A stretch of 64,000 bases of DNA, from NCBI RefSeq assembly GCF_006439055.1, contig NZ_RCZC01000006.1:46993-110992 (forward strand), written 5' to 3'. The translations under genes were made by a program, and so were the position numbers. This DNA is from Sphingomonas glacialis (GTDB lineage: Bacteria; Pseudomonadota; Alphaproteobacteria; Sphingomonadales; Sphingomonadaceae). This document shows positions 34,961-46,566 of the stretch, in pieces (positions within the stretch are counted from its first letter, which is position 1; each line of letters starts with the position of its first letter). The notes under the pieces are model-generated. The model was not told the DNA's origin. It saw only the letters and a program-made list of their open reading frames with translations, and made no database searches.

Positions 34961-36950
34961 CGGGCGCCTTGGCAAGCGGTCCGAGCCCGTCGGCGAGCGG
35001 GGTGAGCCACGCCTCGAAAGGGCGCCATTGGTCGAGGCCATCGCGATTGATCGGCCGGCGCACCTGTTCCGAACTCGGCGTCCGCACCGCCCGCCCGGTT
35101 TCGAAGAAGCGCAGGCACTGCGGCTCGAACGGCAGGCCGCAATACGCGAGCAGACGGCGGATTTCGGTCTCGGGATCGTCGATCAGCGCTTCATAGCCGA
35201 TGCGGTGGACGCGACCGGGCAGCACGGCATCGAAATGCGCCATCAGCGCGACGTAATCGCGATAATAATGCCCGAGATCGGCAAGGTCGTAACTATAGGC
35301 CTGCCCGCGCGCGAACGCCTGTTTGAACAGCGAGAAGCAGCACGCCATCGGGTCGCGCCGGATATCGATGATCCGCGCGTTCGGCAGCATCAGCTGGATC
35401 AGCCCGGTGTGGAGGAAATTGCCGGGAAACTTGTCGACCAGCCACGCTTTCCCCGCGCGGTGGACCGCCGTCCGCTCGATGTAGGCACGGCCAAGCGCGG
35501 CAAAGGCGGCTTCGGGGACCTGCGCGATCGAGCCGGGATAGTCCGGATGCCGCTGCGCCAGTTCGCGCGCGAGCGTGGTAATGTCGGGCAATTCGGACGC
35601 GCCATCGACCGCGCTGTGGCTCGCGAGGATCTGCTCGACCAGCGTCGATCCCGACCGCGGCATGCCGAGCACGAAGATCGGCCCGGTCTCGGCGCACCCC
35701 GCCGCGGCGTTGCGGCGGAACAGGTCGGCATCGAATGCGGCGATCGAATCCGCCACGAAGCGGTGCATCGCCGCGGCATCGTGCGGTTCGAGCGCGGCGC
35801 GCGCGGCGTTGCCGCGCGCATAATGCGCAAAGGATTCGGCATACCGTGCCTCGTCTTCCAGCGCCTTGCCCAGCGCGAAATCGAGATAGGCGCGGTCGGC
35901 CGGATCGGGCGTTGCCGCGGCAGGGAGCGCCAGCATTCGGGTGAGCTCGGCAGCATCGAAGCGGACAGTCTTGAGGTTGGCGAGGCTCCAATACGCTTCG
36001 CCATAGCCCGGCCTGAGCGCGACCGCGCGGCGATAGGCGGCGACCGCCTCGTCCTGCCGCCCGACCGCGCGAAGCGCGTGGCCAAGGCCGTGCCAGGCAT
36101 CGGCGTCGTCGGGCGTCGCGGCGAGCACGGTCTGGTACGCGGTGATCGCCGCCACAACGTCGCCGAGCTGCATGTGGATCGCCGCCGCGAGCGTTTCCAA
36201 CGCGGCAAGCCCCGGCAGTGCCTGCAACGCCGCGCCGATCGCTGCGAGCGCGTCTTCGCCCCGCTCGAGCCGGTGGAGCGCAATCGCATGCGCGAACTGC
36301 GCCGGAACGAAGTCGGGCGCGGCCCGCCGCGCCTGCGCGAGCAGAGCTTCGGCCGCGGCAAACTGCCCGTGCTGCAGGGCGACATCCGACAGCAAGCGGA
36401 CCGCGCCGAGATCGTTGAGGTCGATCCCGAAGCGCGCGTGGAGCGTGGCACGCGCGTCGGGCTCGCGCCCCTCGAAGAACGCCCGCGCGGCGACGCCGAG
36501 CGCTTGATCGGCGACACATCCCGGCACCCGCCGCGCTTGCGCATCGCGCGCCGCATCGCTGCGCCCGAGCAACAGCAGCTGGTCGCCGAGCGCGTGCCAC
36601 GCCAGCGACGATGCAGGATTGGCGCGCGTCGCACGGTCGAGCGCTTCGGCCGCCGCCGGCCCGTCCCCCAACGCGGCGAGCGCCATGCCATATTCATACT
36701 GGACCCCCCACGCCCGCGGCGTGGCGGCCGCGAGCGGCGCCAGCACAGCGCGTGCCTCGTCCCAAACGCCATGTCGCCGCAGCGCCGCGCCCAGCAGGAA
36801 GCGCGCTTCGACCGAATGCGGGTCCGCCGCCAGAACACGTCGAGCGCACGCGGCGGCCGCGGCCGGGTCGGCGCCGAGCAGCCGCTTGGCCTCTGCCAGC
36901 ATGGTTTGCACAGTCGAATTGCCCAGCCGCCTGGTCCCCGTCGCGATCAT
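34947..36950 (-). CDS. TPR-repeat sulfotransferase
   Basis: About 667 residues: an N-terminal half of tetratricopeptide-like repeats (for example AWHGLGHALRAVGRQDEAVA, then AYRRAVALRPGYGEAYWSLA) and a C-terminal sulfotransferase domain. The PAPS 5'-phosphosulfate loop is FVLGMPRSGSTLVEQILASH, with IIDIRRDPMACCFSLF as the 3'-phosphate region. The start is uncertain: ATGs at 37019, 36950 and 36902 are in frame and none has a clear ribosome site; I chose 36950. The target molecule is unknown; such genes often neighbour TonB receptors in sphingomonads. Confidence 0.87.
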   Translation of the reverse strand: MIATGTRRLGNSTVQTMLAEAKRLLGADPAAAAACARRVLAADPHSVEARFLLGAALRRHGVWDEARAVLAPLAAATPRAWGVQYEYGMALAALGDGPAAAEALDRATRANPASSLAWHALGDQLLLLGRSDAARDAQARRVPGCVADQALGVAARAFFEGREPDARATLHARFGIDLNDLGAVRLLSDVALQHGQFAAAEALLAQARRAAPDFVPAQFAHAIALHRLERGEDALAAIGAALQALPGLAALETLAAAIHMQLGDVVAAITAYQTVLAATPDDADAWHGLGHALRAVGRQDEAVAAYRRAVALRPGYGEAYWSLANLKTVRFDAAELTRMLALPAAATPDPADRAYLDFALGKALEDEARYAESFAHYARGNAARAALEPHDAAAMHRFVADSIAAFDADLFRRNAAAGCAETGPIFVLGMPRSGSTLVEQILASHSAVDGASELPDITTLARELAQRHPDYPGSIAQVPEAAFAALGRAYIERTAVHRAGKAWLVDKFPGNFLHTGLIQLMLPNARIIDIRRDPMACCFSLFKQAFARGQAYSYDLADLGHYYRDYVALMAHFDAVLPGRVHRIGYEALIDDPETEIRRLLAYCGLPFEPQCLRFFETGRAVRTPSSEQVRRPINRDGLDQWRPFEAWLTPLADGLGPLAKAPANRH

Positions 36951-37143
36951 CGTCCGGGGGTCTAGCCAAGCCGCCACGGCAAATCCATCGATCGCCATGG
37001 CCCGCACGCGCTGCGGCATCTGAGACCGAGGGACATGACGCTCGAGGCCCGATCGACCCCAAGCTTGCTCCGCTTAACCCACAATACCCGCGAAAATCTT
37101 AAAGCAGGTTATGCGAATTTTTAAGAGCGCATCCCCTTAATAC

Positions 37144-37160
37144 ATATCCCAATAGGATAT
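37144..37160. promoter_or_regulatory. AT-rich dyad upstream of the two-component operon
   Basis: Perfect inverted repeat ATATCC-CAATA-GGATAT, centred about 60 bases before the histidine kinase start, inside an unusually AT-rich 150-base stretch between divergent genes. It is a candidate operator, possibly for the co-encoded response regulator; that link is inference only. Confidence 0.4.
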
Positions 37161-37211
37161 TTATTGATATAAGTTGAGTATGGCTAAGCCTATAGTAAAT
37201 TGTTGCGCATC

Positions 37212-39296
37212 ATGAGTGGCCGATCATACTTTGTACACATGACCGGGCTTGCGTGCGCCACGCTGCTTCTAGTCCTTTGTATATTCAGTATTCCCAGATC
37301 GATACTATATCCGTTTGATATTGCAGGACATCCGAGCTCTTCTAGCGCTTTCATAATTGACGTTTGGGCAAGCCTGGCTGCCTGTGCACTCTCGGTGACG
37401 ATGATGCTGCTCGATCGACCGCGCAGTGCAACGCTCTTCGCCGCCATTGTCTTGATCCTGAGTATCGCCACCTTCCGCGATATTCGTTTTGCGTCCTTCT
37501 TCGTCGATGAACGCAGCGCATTTCCGCTTGGGGTCGGCACCAGCGTCTTCGCACGTTCGGGCTCGATCGCAGCGCTCGTACAGCTCGTATTGGCTGCGGT
37601 CTGCCTCCCGCTCGGGCTCGATCGGTCGCGGATCCCGCGGGATGTCCGCGTGGGGCTGCTTCTGTTCCTGGCGATCGCGATCGCGGCGGGAGCGCTCGCC
37701 GTCGCGATCGACACCGGCCTCAGCGGCGCCCACCCGTCGAACGCCGCCGGCGCCGTCATGGCGCTCGCGCTGACGCTTCTGGCGGTGGCGATCGGCGCGC
37801 AGGCCGAGCGACTCGACCCGATCTTGCTCGGCCGCCCCGGGCCATGGGGAATCGTCGTGCTGGCGCTCGTGATCGCCACCTTCGATCTCGTCGCGACACA
37901 CATGGGCGCGGCGCGCTGGGCGTATGTCCTGGTCGTGCTCGGCGGACTGCTCTTCGCTGAGCGCGCCTTCGTCCGCGTGTTCACGGTGATCGCACTCGGA
38001 CTGACGCTGTTCGGATCGGCCGCCGCGCCGCGCGGCGAGATCGCGACCTTCGCCGGGATCGCCGATGCCGGCCTCGCGATCGGCGCGATCCTGCTCGCGG
38101 CATTCTTCGTCGATCGGACGCTACGCACGCGCCAGGCGCAGCAGCACATCGCCGACCAGACCGCGGCGATCGAACACCTGACCGGAACGGCGCACTTCGA
38201 GCTCGACCTGACGAGCATGACCTTCACCCCCACGCCTGCATTCGGTGCGCTCCACGACGTTTCGGCGCAGCCGCGCCAGGATTGGGGCAGCTTCCTCGCG
38301 GCCCACATCCCCCCGCAACAGCAGGTCGAGCTGGCCGCCTCGATGGCCGCGGCGCGCCACGGCCAGACCGCCGAGACGGTCGCGTACAGTTTCCACCGCC
38401 GCGACGGCGAAACCGGCGACGCGCTGCTGCGCTGGGTGCCGATCCGCGACGACCGCGGGGTGACCGCGCGCCTGACCGGGATCGTCCATGACGTCACCCG
38501 GCATTACCGCTGCGAGCGCGGCAGCGCCGAACTGCGCGCGCAATTGTGCCAGGCGCAGAAACTCGAAACGCTCGGCCTGTTGGCCGGCGGCGTCGCGCAC
38601 GACCTCAGCAACACGCTCGTCCCGGTGACGATCCTCGCCCCGCTCGTCATGGAGGCGATCACCGATCCGACCGATCGGCAAAGCATGGCGCTGATCATCG
38701 AATCGGCGCAGCGGGCACGCGAGCTGGCGCGCGACATGCTCGCCTATACCCGCGAGGAAGCCGTCACGCTCGAGCGGGTCCGGCTGGACGATCTGATCCG
38801 CGGCTATCTCCCGCTGCTGCGCGCGCGCGTTCCGGCCGAGATCAGCATCGTCGAAGCACTGGCACCGGTTCCGGCGATTACGGGCAATATCCGCCAACTC
38901 TATCAGGTCGTGCTCAATCTGACGGTCAACGCGGCCCAGGCGATCGGCTCGCGTGGCGGCACGATCACGATCGGAACGATCGCCGAACCCGCGCGCGACG
39001 GCGGCCGGCGTTCGGTCCGGCTGTTCGTCAGCGACGATGGCGAGGGGATCGACCCGGCGACGCTCGATCGCATCTTCGAGCCGTTCTTCAGCACCAAGCA
39101 GGGCGATGACGCGAACGGGATCGGCTTGGCGATCGTCCGCCGGATCGTCCAGACGCATGGCGGCGTGATCTCCGCCAAGGGCGCCCCCGGTCAGGGCGCA
39201 CGGTTCGACCTGCTGTTTCCGGCTGCCACCGCTGCCCGCCGCCGGAAGTTCTCCTCCCCGGCAAGCGAGACCCAATGGCAAAGCGCATCTACATAG
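37212..39296 (+). CDS. Membrane sensor histidine kinase (FixL-like)
   Basis: 694-residue sensor. The first ~300 residues hold about eight or nine hydrophobic helices with no recognised ligand domain. A PAS-like segment follows (residues ~320-430), then the kinase core: H-box LLAGGVAHDLSNTLVPV with His463, N-box LNLTVNAAQAIG, and ATP-binding DDGEGIDPATL and DDANGIGLAIV. The ATG at 37212 was chosen over the TTG at 37200; neither has a Shine-Dalgarno. The first ~60 codons are much richer in A and T than the rest. It overlaps the response regulator by 22 bases. Confidence 0.92.
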   Translation: MSGRSYFVHMTGLACATLLLVLCIFSIPRSILYPFDIAGHPSSSSAFIIDVWASLAACALSVTMMLLDRPRSATLFAAIVLILSIATFRDIRFASFFVDERSAFPLGVGTSVFARSGSIAALVQLVLAAVCLPLGLDRSRIPRDVRVGLLLFLAIAIAAGALAVAIDTGLSGAHPSNAAGAVMALALTLLAVAIGAQAERLDPILLGRPGPWGIVVLALVIATFDLVATHMGAARWAYVLVVLGGLLFAERAFVRVFTVIALGLTLFGSAAAPRGEIATFAGIADAGLAIGAILLAAFFVDRTLRTRQAQQHIADQTAAIEHLTGTAHFELDLTSMTFTPTPAFGALHDVSAQPRQDWGSFLAAHIPPQQQVELAASMAAARHGQTAETVAYSFHRRDGETGDALLRWVPIRDDRGVTARLTGIVHDVTRHYRCERGSAELRAQLCQAQKLETLGLLAGGVAHDLSNTLVPVTILAPLVMEAITDPTDRQSMALIIESAQRARELARDMLAYTREEAVTLERVRLDDLIRGYLPLLRARVPAEISIVEALAPVPAITGNIRQLYQVVLNLTVNAAQAIGSRGGTITIGTIAEPARDGGRRSVRLFVSDDGEGIDPATLDRIFEPFFSTKQGDDANGIGLAIVRRIVQTHGGVISAKGAPGQGARFDLLFPAATAARRRKFSSPASETQWQSAST

Positions 39297-39886
39297 TCGA
39301 CGATGACGCAACGATCCGCCGATCGCTGCTCACGCTGCTGACGCGACGTGACGATTGCCTGGTCGAAGGCTTCGCCTCGGGCGAGGCGTTTCTCGACGCG
39401 ACGCCCCGGCTCGGCCCGGGGATCGCGCTGCTCGATCTGCACATGTCCGGACTGTCCGGACTCGACGTGCTGACCGCGGTGCGCCGCGATGGCCTGCCCT
39501 ATCTGTGCGTGGTCGTCACCGGCAATGGCAGTATCGCCGTCGCGGTCGAGGCGATCAAGCGCGGGGCGATCGACTTTCTCGAAAAGCCATATGACCAGGA
39601 GACCCTGTTCGATCGGCTCGAGCGCGCGTTCGATCGGCTGGCGCGGAGCGGCGAGACGGCCGCGCGCGCCGCCGCCGCGCAGGAGCAGATTGCCCGGCTC
39701 GCCCCGCGCGAGGTCGATGTGCTGTGCGGCCTGATCGCGGGCAAGGTCAACAAGGTGATCGCGCACGATCTCGCGATCAGCCCACGCACCGTCGAGGTCT
39801 ATCGCGCGCACATGATGAACAAGCTCCACGTGCAGTCGCTGCCCGACGCCTTGCGGATCGCGTTCGCCGCTGGGCTCGTCCATTAG
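39275..39886 (+). CDS. FixJ-family response regulator
   Basis: 203 residues: a receiver domain (IYIVDDDATIRRSLL, phospho-acceptor Asp54 in LLDLHMSGLSG, conserved Lys in DFLEKPYDQETL) and a LuxR-type helix-turn-helix (LAPREVDVLCGLIAGKVNKV, then ISPRTVEVYRAHMMNKL). It is translated from a start inside the histidine kinase gene and is that kinase's evident partner. Targets are not visible; the catalase operon follows 179 bases downstream. Confidence 0.95.
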   Translation: MAKRIYIVDDDATIRRSLLTLLTRRDDCLVEGFASGEAFLDATPRLGPGIALLDLHMSGLSGLDVLTAVRRDGLPYLCVVVTGNGSIAVAVEAIKRGAIDFLEKPYDQETLFDRLERAFDRLARSGETAARAAAAQEQIARLAPREVDVLCGLIAGKVNKVIAHDLAISPRTVEVYRAHMMNKLHVQSLPDALRIAFAAGLVH

Positions 39887-39958
39887 CGCTGGAAACCGTG
39901 CCCCGCGCGACTTGCGCCGAATCAATACGAAATATCGGTACGATATTGGGATCATGGC

Positions 39959-39983
39959 GGAAAGAAACGGCGTTCGAACCGTT
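39959..39983 (+). promoter_or_regulatory. Candidate general-stress (EcfG-type) promoter of the catalase gene
   Basis: GGAAA at 39959-39963 and CGTT at 39980-39983 are separated by exactly 16 bases, close to the alphaproteobacterial EcfG pattern GGAAC-N16/17-CGTT with one mismatch. Transcription would start near 39990, giving a ~75-base leader to the catalase ATG. Regulation of a stationary-phase-type catalase by the general stress sigma factor is biologically sensible but inferred. Confidence 0.5.
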
Positions 39984-40065
39984 CTCTGACCGCGTGGTTT
40001 TCCCGACACAGGGCGCCCGCGCGCGCCCGTCGATCCCCATGCCGACATTTCCGGAGACTCCCCCC

Positions 40066-42138
<2,073 letters not shown>

Positions 42139-42142
42139 CCGC

Positions 42143-42158
42143 GAGGGCCGCGGCCCTC
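42143..42158. terminator. Perfect palindrome after the catalase gene
   Basis: GAGGGCCG-CGGCCCTC is a 16-base perfect palindrome beginning 5 bases after the catalase stop and ending 8 bases before the next ATG. There is no T-run, so it may be a weak terminator or an mRNA stem separating the two genes. Confidence 0.35.
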
Positions 42159-42165
42159 TATCGGG

Positions 42166-42636
42166 ATGCACCTTATGATCGACCCCTTTGCCTATTGGAC
42201 GCGTGTCATGTCGGCATGGGGGTCGGTCGGTGCGACTGGCGAGCGATTGAGCGAAACCGCCACCGCCTCGCACGCGGTGATCGCGTCGCGCACGAATACG
42301 ATCGGTGAGGCGATGCGATCGCCGCTGAGCGGGGACTATGCCGAGCTCGGGCGGATGGTGCCCGAGAAGGTCGCGGCTTTCTCGCAATCGGGCACCGCCG
42401 GGTTGAACGCGTTGATGACGTTGCAAGCCGGCTATGTCGCGCAGGCGCAGGAGCTTGGCGCGATGTGGCTGCGCGGGCGCCCACCGACGCTGTTCGAACT
42501 TGCCGCGCTGTCCGAACGCTCGAGCCTGCACGCACTGAGCGCGCTTGAAACGGGCGCGCAGATGGGACGCGACGTCGTCGCGCCGCTGCACAAGGCCGCG
42601 ACCGGGAATGCGAAGCGGCTGCGCAAGGCCCGCTGA
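42166..42636 (+). CDS. Small helical protein, phasin-like
   Basis: 156 residues (153 if the ATG at 42175 is used), soluble and Ala-rich with amphipathic helices. MIDPFAYWTRVMSAWGSVG, SASHAVIASRT-like stretches and MVPEKVAAFSQSGTAGLNAL recall the phasin family that coats polyhydroxyalkanoate granules, but the match is by general character only. No polyhydroxyalkanoate gene lies nearby. It follows the catalase closely and could share its transcript. Confidence 0.7.
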   Translation: MHLMIDPFAYWTRVMSAWGSVGATGERLSETATASHAVIASRTNTIGEAMRSPLSGDYAELGRMVPEKVAAFSQSGTAGLNALMTLQAGYVAQAQELGAMWLRGRPPTLFELAALSERSSLHALSALETGAQMGRDVVAPLHKAATGNAKRLRKAR

Positions 42637-42958
42637 CGCGTTCCGAACGGATAGTTCTTACATTTCGTGGCGATGGCCTGGACCGGACTGCGCGTGGCAC
42701 AGCGGGTCGCGCCACGATCGTAGCGTGACGCCCGTTACGTCGCACACCCCGTCACCCCAGCGAAAGCTGGGGGTCTCCCTGGGGCGGGCGTTCCGCCTAA
42801 TAGTCGCGAGACCCCAGCTTTCGCTGGGGTGACGGGGTGTTACACGCGTTGGGGTAAAGTGGCATGACAGCCGCAGGGGTGCCGCAGCATGACACGCTGC
42901 CCGTCCAATACCCGGCCTTCGCCCGAAAGCTACGCGAAGAACGCTCCGCCACCCGCTA
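42637..42958. other. Gene-free convergent spacer
   Basis: 322 bases between the phasin-like gene and the convergent AsmA gene. The only structure I see is the paired palindromic repeat at 42745-42839. Short open frames here read through the repeat and have no coding character. Confidence 0.7.
42745..42839. repeat. Paired palindromic repeat between phasin-like and AsmA genes
   Basis: The arm at 42745-42776 (CACCCCGTCACCCCAGCGAA onward) and its inverted copy at 42809-42839 match over about 30 bases with one extra G. Each arm also folds on itself through CCCCAGC-GAAA-GCTGGGG. It lies between convergent genes. Confidence 0.9.
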
Positions 42959-45061
42959 TCAGAAGATCCCCAGAAACTTCTTCCGCTTGCCCGCGCCCTT
43001 TTCGGGCGTCCCGTTCCCGACATCGTCGCGCTTCTGCCCCTTGGTGGTGCGCTGCGCCGCTGCCGGCTTGGCCGACAGGACCGGTCCGCACGCCGCCGCC
43101 TTCGCATCGCCCACATCGACGAACGCGAGCAGCGCCGCCGGCGGCGTGGCGATCAACGCCAGCCCGAGCCCGGTCCCGGCACGACCGATCAGCTCGGGGC
43201 TGATCACCGCGATGCCAGGCTTGGCGAAGCTGCCGTTGAGCCCGACCGGCGACTGCGCCGAAATCAGGCTGAACTTCTTGCCGTCGGCGCGGAAGGCCAG
43301 ATCGAGCGCTTCGGTGCCGAAGCTGAAACCGCCCGTTCCGCCGATCACGTTCTTGCTCGTGTCGATCAGGATCGGATCGGCAGCGGCGGCACCCTTGCGC
43401 ACGGTGAAGGCGACCAGCCCACAGTTGATCCGCACCGGCTCCTTCAATTTGTCCTGGAACATCTTCTGAACGAAGGTGCCGATGTCGAGCTCGGCCAATT
43501 GGACGTTGCGCGTCCAGAAACTTCCTGCGGGCATTACGAAGGCGATCCGCCCGTCCGAACTGGCAAGCGAATCGTGCAGGCTGTCGCCGCTGCCGACGAG
43601 CTGCAGCCGCCCCTTGATCGTCCCCGTCGTCCCCGCCTCGGCGACGCCGAACCCGGCAAGCAGCCGCCCCATCGGGGTCGAGGCCAGACGGATGTCGTAG
43701 CTCGCCTTGGTCGGGCGGCGACGCGTGTCGAGCAAGATGTCCGACGCGACATTGCCGCGCGCCATCGAGAAGGTCAGCGGCGAGAGCTTGAGCACGCTGT
43801 CCTTGAGCGCAAGCGTCAGGTCGATGTTCGAGACGGGCACGTTCTTCGAACGCACGACCCCGACCGTCCATTTGAGATTAGCATCGAAGGCGTGCAGCGC
43901 GGCGATATCGAGCGAGGCGTCGGGCAACAGCCGCGCCGGCGCAGCGCCCGTTGCCGCTGCCGCCGCGGTCACGCCCTTGGTCGCGATCAGATCGGGATTG
44001 TAACCGATGAACGGCGCCATATCGATGATATCGACCTTCTTGCTCGCCAGCGTCGCATCGATATGGATCCGCGGCGCGATATTCTCGACCGTGAAGCGCC
44101 CCGCCAGATCGCTCGCGCCGAAGCGGCCGCGCAGGCGGGTGAAAGCATAGGTGTTGCCGGTCTTCACCAATTGCGCCTTGAGCGCATAGGCGCGCGATTG
44201 CGGGATGGTGACGCCGATGATCTGCAGCAACTCATGCATGTTGCGCCCCCGCGCGGTGACGTCGAGCGGGACATTCTCGATCTCGGCGAGGCTCGGCAAA
44301 GTCCCGGCGACATCGATCACGTTATGTGCGGCATGCGCGGTCATCGTCAGCTTGTTGGCGCCGCGCGCGACGGTCTGGTCGGGCGACAGCAACGCGCCGC
44401 TCAGCGTGAAGGGCGTGTCGCGGACCACGCCCTTACCGGTGAAATCGACCTTGTCGCCGATCTTCGCGTCGTTCGACTTGATCGTCGCAAAGTTCAGATC
44501 GGCGAGCAGCCGCATCCGCGTATCGCGATAGCGCACCGTCGTGCCGGCCAGCGTCGCGCGGTCGATCGTCGGGAAAGCGAGCGGCTTGCCGCCCTTGGTC
44601 TGGCTGAAGGTCCAGCTGTTGGTGGTGTGATCGGGGCTCCATTCGAGATCGACCGCGCCCTCGGCCAGATCGAGGAAGTACAGCCGGCGCTTGCCGAACA
44701 GCAGCGACAGCGGTGCGATCCGCGTGTCGATCTTCTTGGCCTCGAACAGATTGGGTCGGCTTGCCCAGGACGGGTTCGAGATCGTCAGCCCTTCGGCGAG
44801 GAACTTGATCTGCAACGGGTCGAAAAACAGCTGAAAGTCGCCGCGCACGCTGACGGTGCGATGCGTCAGCGATCCCACCACGCGCTCGAAGGTCGGCTTC
44901 AGGAAGCGCCCCTTGGTGATGTAGAGCACCAGCCAGATCGCGAACAGTACGCCGACGATGCCAAGCAGGATGTTGCGCGCGATCCGCCAGCGGCGGCGCG
45001 AACGCGTTTCCGCCGCGGCGGGCCCGGGCGTTGTGGTCGTAGGGGCTGCGGTGTCGGTCAC
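42959..45061 (-). CDS. AsmA-family protein
   Basis: 700-residue envelope protein with a short cytoplasmic N-terminus, one membrane span (NILLGIVGVLFAIWLVLYIT, residues ~30-49) and a long periplasmic beta-rich region beginning GRFLKPTFERVVGSLTHRTV. The AsmA pattern continues with DFQLFFDPLQIKFLAEGLTI and a C-terminal repeat domain (DLAFRADGKKFSLISAQSPV). AsmA-like proteins are linked to lipid transport between membranes. The C-terminus is basic (GKRKKFLGIF). Confidence 0.9.
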   Translation of the reverse strand: MTDTAAPTTTTPGPAAAETRSRRRWRIARNILLGIVGVLFAIWLVLYITKGRFLKPTFERVVGSLTHRTVSVRGDFQLFFDPLQIKFLAEGLTISNPSWASRPNLFEAKKIDTRIAPLSLLFGKRRLYFLDLAEGAVDLEWSPDHTTNSWTFSQTKGGKPLAFPTIDRATLAGTTVRYRDTRMRLLADLNFATIKSNDAKIGDKVDFTGKGVVRDTPFTLSGALLSPDQTVARGANKLTMTAHAAHNVIDVAGTLPSLAEIENVPLDVTARGRNMHELLQIIGVTIPQSRAYALKAQLVKTGNTYAFTRLRGRFGASDLAGRFTVENIAPRIHIDATLASKKVDIIDMAPFIGYNPDLIATKGVTAAAAATGAAPARLLPDASLDIAALHAFDANLKWTVGVVRSKNVPVSNIDLTLALKDSVLKLSPLTFSMARGNVASDILLDTRRRPTKASYDIRLASTPMGRLLAGFGVAEAGTTGTIKGRLQLVGSGDSLHDSLASSDGRIAFVMPAGSFWTRNVQLAELDIGTFVQKMFQDKLKEPVRINCGLVAFTVRKGAAAADPILIDTSKNVIGGTGGFSFGTEALDLAFRADGKKFSLISAQSPVGLNGSFAKPGIAVISPELIGRAGTGLGLALIATPPAALLAFVDVGDAKAAACGPVLSAKPAAAQRTTKGQKRDDVGNGTPEKGAGKRKKFLGIF

Positions 45062-45222
45062 GGTCGTTCGGTCTGCATGGCGGGACGCTTCATAAGATCG
45101 GGCATCGCCCTGGTACGGAACACAGCCATAGCCGCGCCAACTGAACGCCGCTTGAGCGGAAAAGTGCCGGCTCGTCGCACGGCGCTGGACAGCATCGCCG
45201 CTCGCTCGCTAACGGCTGCGCC

Positions 45223-45423
45223 ATGAGTGTCACCGCAACGATCATGAATTCCGCCACGGGCGAGCCCATCCAGAAGATGGTGTTCGGCCGCATGCCCAAG
45301 CCCTGGGCGTCCTTTACGCTGACATCGGGCGAGCTCGTCACCGCCGACCGCGTCGATGTCGGCAAGCCCGCGCCGGGCAAGTTCGTCGTACCCGTCTCGG
45401 TGTGGGTCACGCCAAAGAAATAA
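45223..45423 (+). CDS. Small protein of unknown function
   Basis: 66 residues with no signal peptide or membrane segment (MSVTATIMNSATGEPIQKMV at the start, ending VPVSVWVTPKK). I recognise no family. Composition is balanced and protein-like, but there is no Shine-Dalgarno before the ATG, so reality is moderately supported. It is divergent from the AsmA gene and 117 bases upstream of the aldo/keto reductase. Confidence 0.5.
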   Translation: MSVTATIMNSATGEPIQKMVFGRMPKPWASFTLTSGELVTADRVDVGKPAPGKFVVPVSVWVTPKK

Positions 45424-45540
45424 GCGCTGTCGCAGTGGGAGCGCCTCGCGCCGGTCATCGTTAAAGCGTAGCACAAGCACGAGAATCCTCCCCGGCAAGG
45501 CCGGGGAGCGGTTCGCGCCCCCCCTACGAAGGACCGCCCC

Positions 45541-46521
45541 ATGGACTATATCAAGCTCGGCGCGACCGGCCTCGACGTCTCGCGGCTGTGCCTCGGCTGC
45601 ATGACCTTCGGCGTGCCCGATCGCGGTACGCACGCCTGGACGCTCGACGAGGCCAAAAGCCGCCCGATCCTGCAAAGGGCGGTCGAGGCCGGGATCAATT
45701 TCTTCGACGCCGCCAACGTCTATTCGGACGGAACGTCGGAGGAAATTGTCGGCCGCGCGCTCAAGGACTTCACGCGCCGCGAAGAGGTGGTCATCGCGAC
45801 CAAGGTCCACGGCCGGATGCGCCCCGGCCCGAACGGCGCCGGGCTCAGCCGCAAGGCGATCCTGACCGAGATTGACGCGAGTCTCACGCGACTCGGCACC
45901 GACTATGTCGATCTCTATCAGATCCACCGCTTCGACCCCGAGGTCGCGATCGAGGAGACGCTCGAGGCGCTCCACGACGTCGTCAAGGCGGGCAAGGCGC
46001 GCTATATCGGCGCGTCGTCGATGTTCGCGTGGCAGTTCGCGACGATGCTCCACACGTCCGAGGCCAATGGCTGGACGCGCTTTGCGACGATGCAGGATTA
46101 TCTCAACCTTCTCTACCGCGAGGAGGAGCGCGAGATGCTGCCCTTGTGCGCGGCGGAAGGGATCGGCGTGATCCCGTGGAGCCCGCTCGCGCGCGGTCGG
46201 CTGACGCGCGACTGGGACGACGCGACCGAGCGGTCGGCAACCGACGAATTCGGGGCGACTTTGTACAGCCACACCGCCGATGCCGATCGCCGCGTGGTCG
46301 AGCGGGTCGCCGAGATCGCGAAGGAGCGCGGCGTGTCGCGCGCGCAGATCGCGCTGGCTTGGGTGCTGGCCAAGCCTGAAGTCTCGGCGCCGATCGTGGG
46401 GGCGTCGAAGGTCGCGCACCTCGACGATGCGCTGGCGGCGCTCGAGATCGGGCTGACCGAGGCCGAGATCGCGCGGCTGGAAGAGCCGTATGTGCCGCAT
46501 GCGGTCGTTGGTTTTTCCTGA
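45541..46521 (+). CDS. Aldo/keto reductase (YajO-like)
   Basis: 326-residue NADPH-dependent TIM-barrel oxidoreductase. Features are LGATGLDVSRLCLGCMTFG, the catalytic Asp/Tyr region FFDAANVYSDGTSEE, the Lys in VIATKVHG and the His in DLYQIHRFDP; VIPWSPLARGRLTRDW and VGASKVAHLDDALAAL bind the cofactor. It resembles E. coli YajO and related reductases of unknown physiological substrate. AAGGA precedes the ATG. Confidence 0.92.
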   Translation: MDYIKLGATGLDVSRLCLGCMTFGVPDRGTHAWTLDEAKSRPILQRAVEAGINFFDAANVYSDGTSEEIVGRALKDFTRREEVVIATKVHGRMRPGPNGAGLSRKAILTEIDASLTRLGTDYVDLYQIHRFDPEVAIEETLEALHDVVKAGKARYIGASSMFAWQFATMLHTSEANGWTRFATMQDYLNLLYREEEREMLPLCAAEGIGVIPWSPLARGRLTRDWDDATERSATDEFGATLYSHTADADRRVVERVAEIAKERGVSRAQIALAWVLAKPEVSAPIVGASKVAHLDDALAALEIGLTEAEIARLEEPYVPHAVVGFS

Positions 46522-46566
46522 CGGGCTCCGCGCCTTTCATCATCCCGCCTGCCTCGTCACACACTC

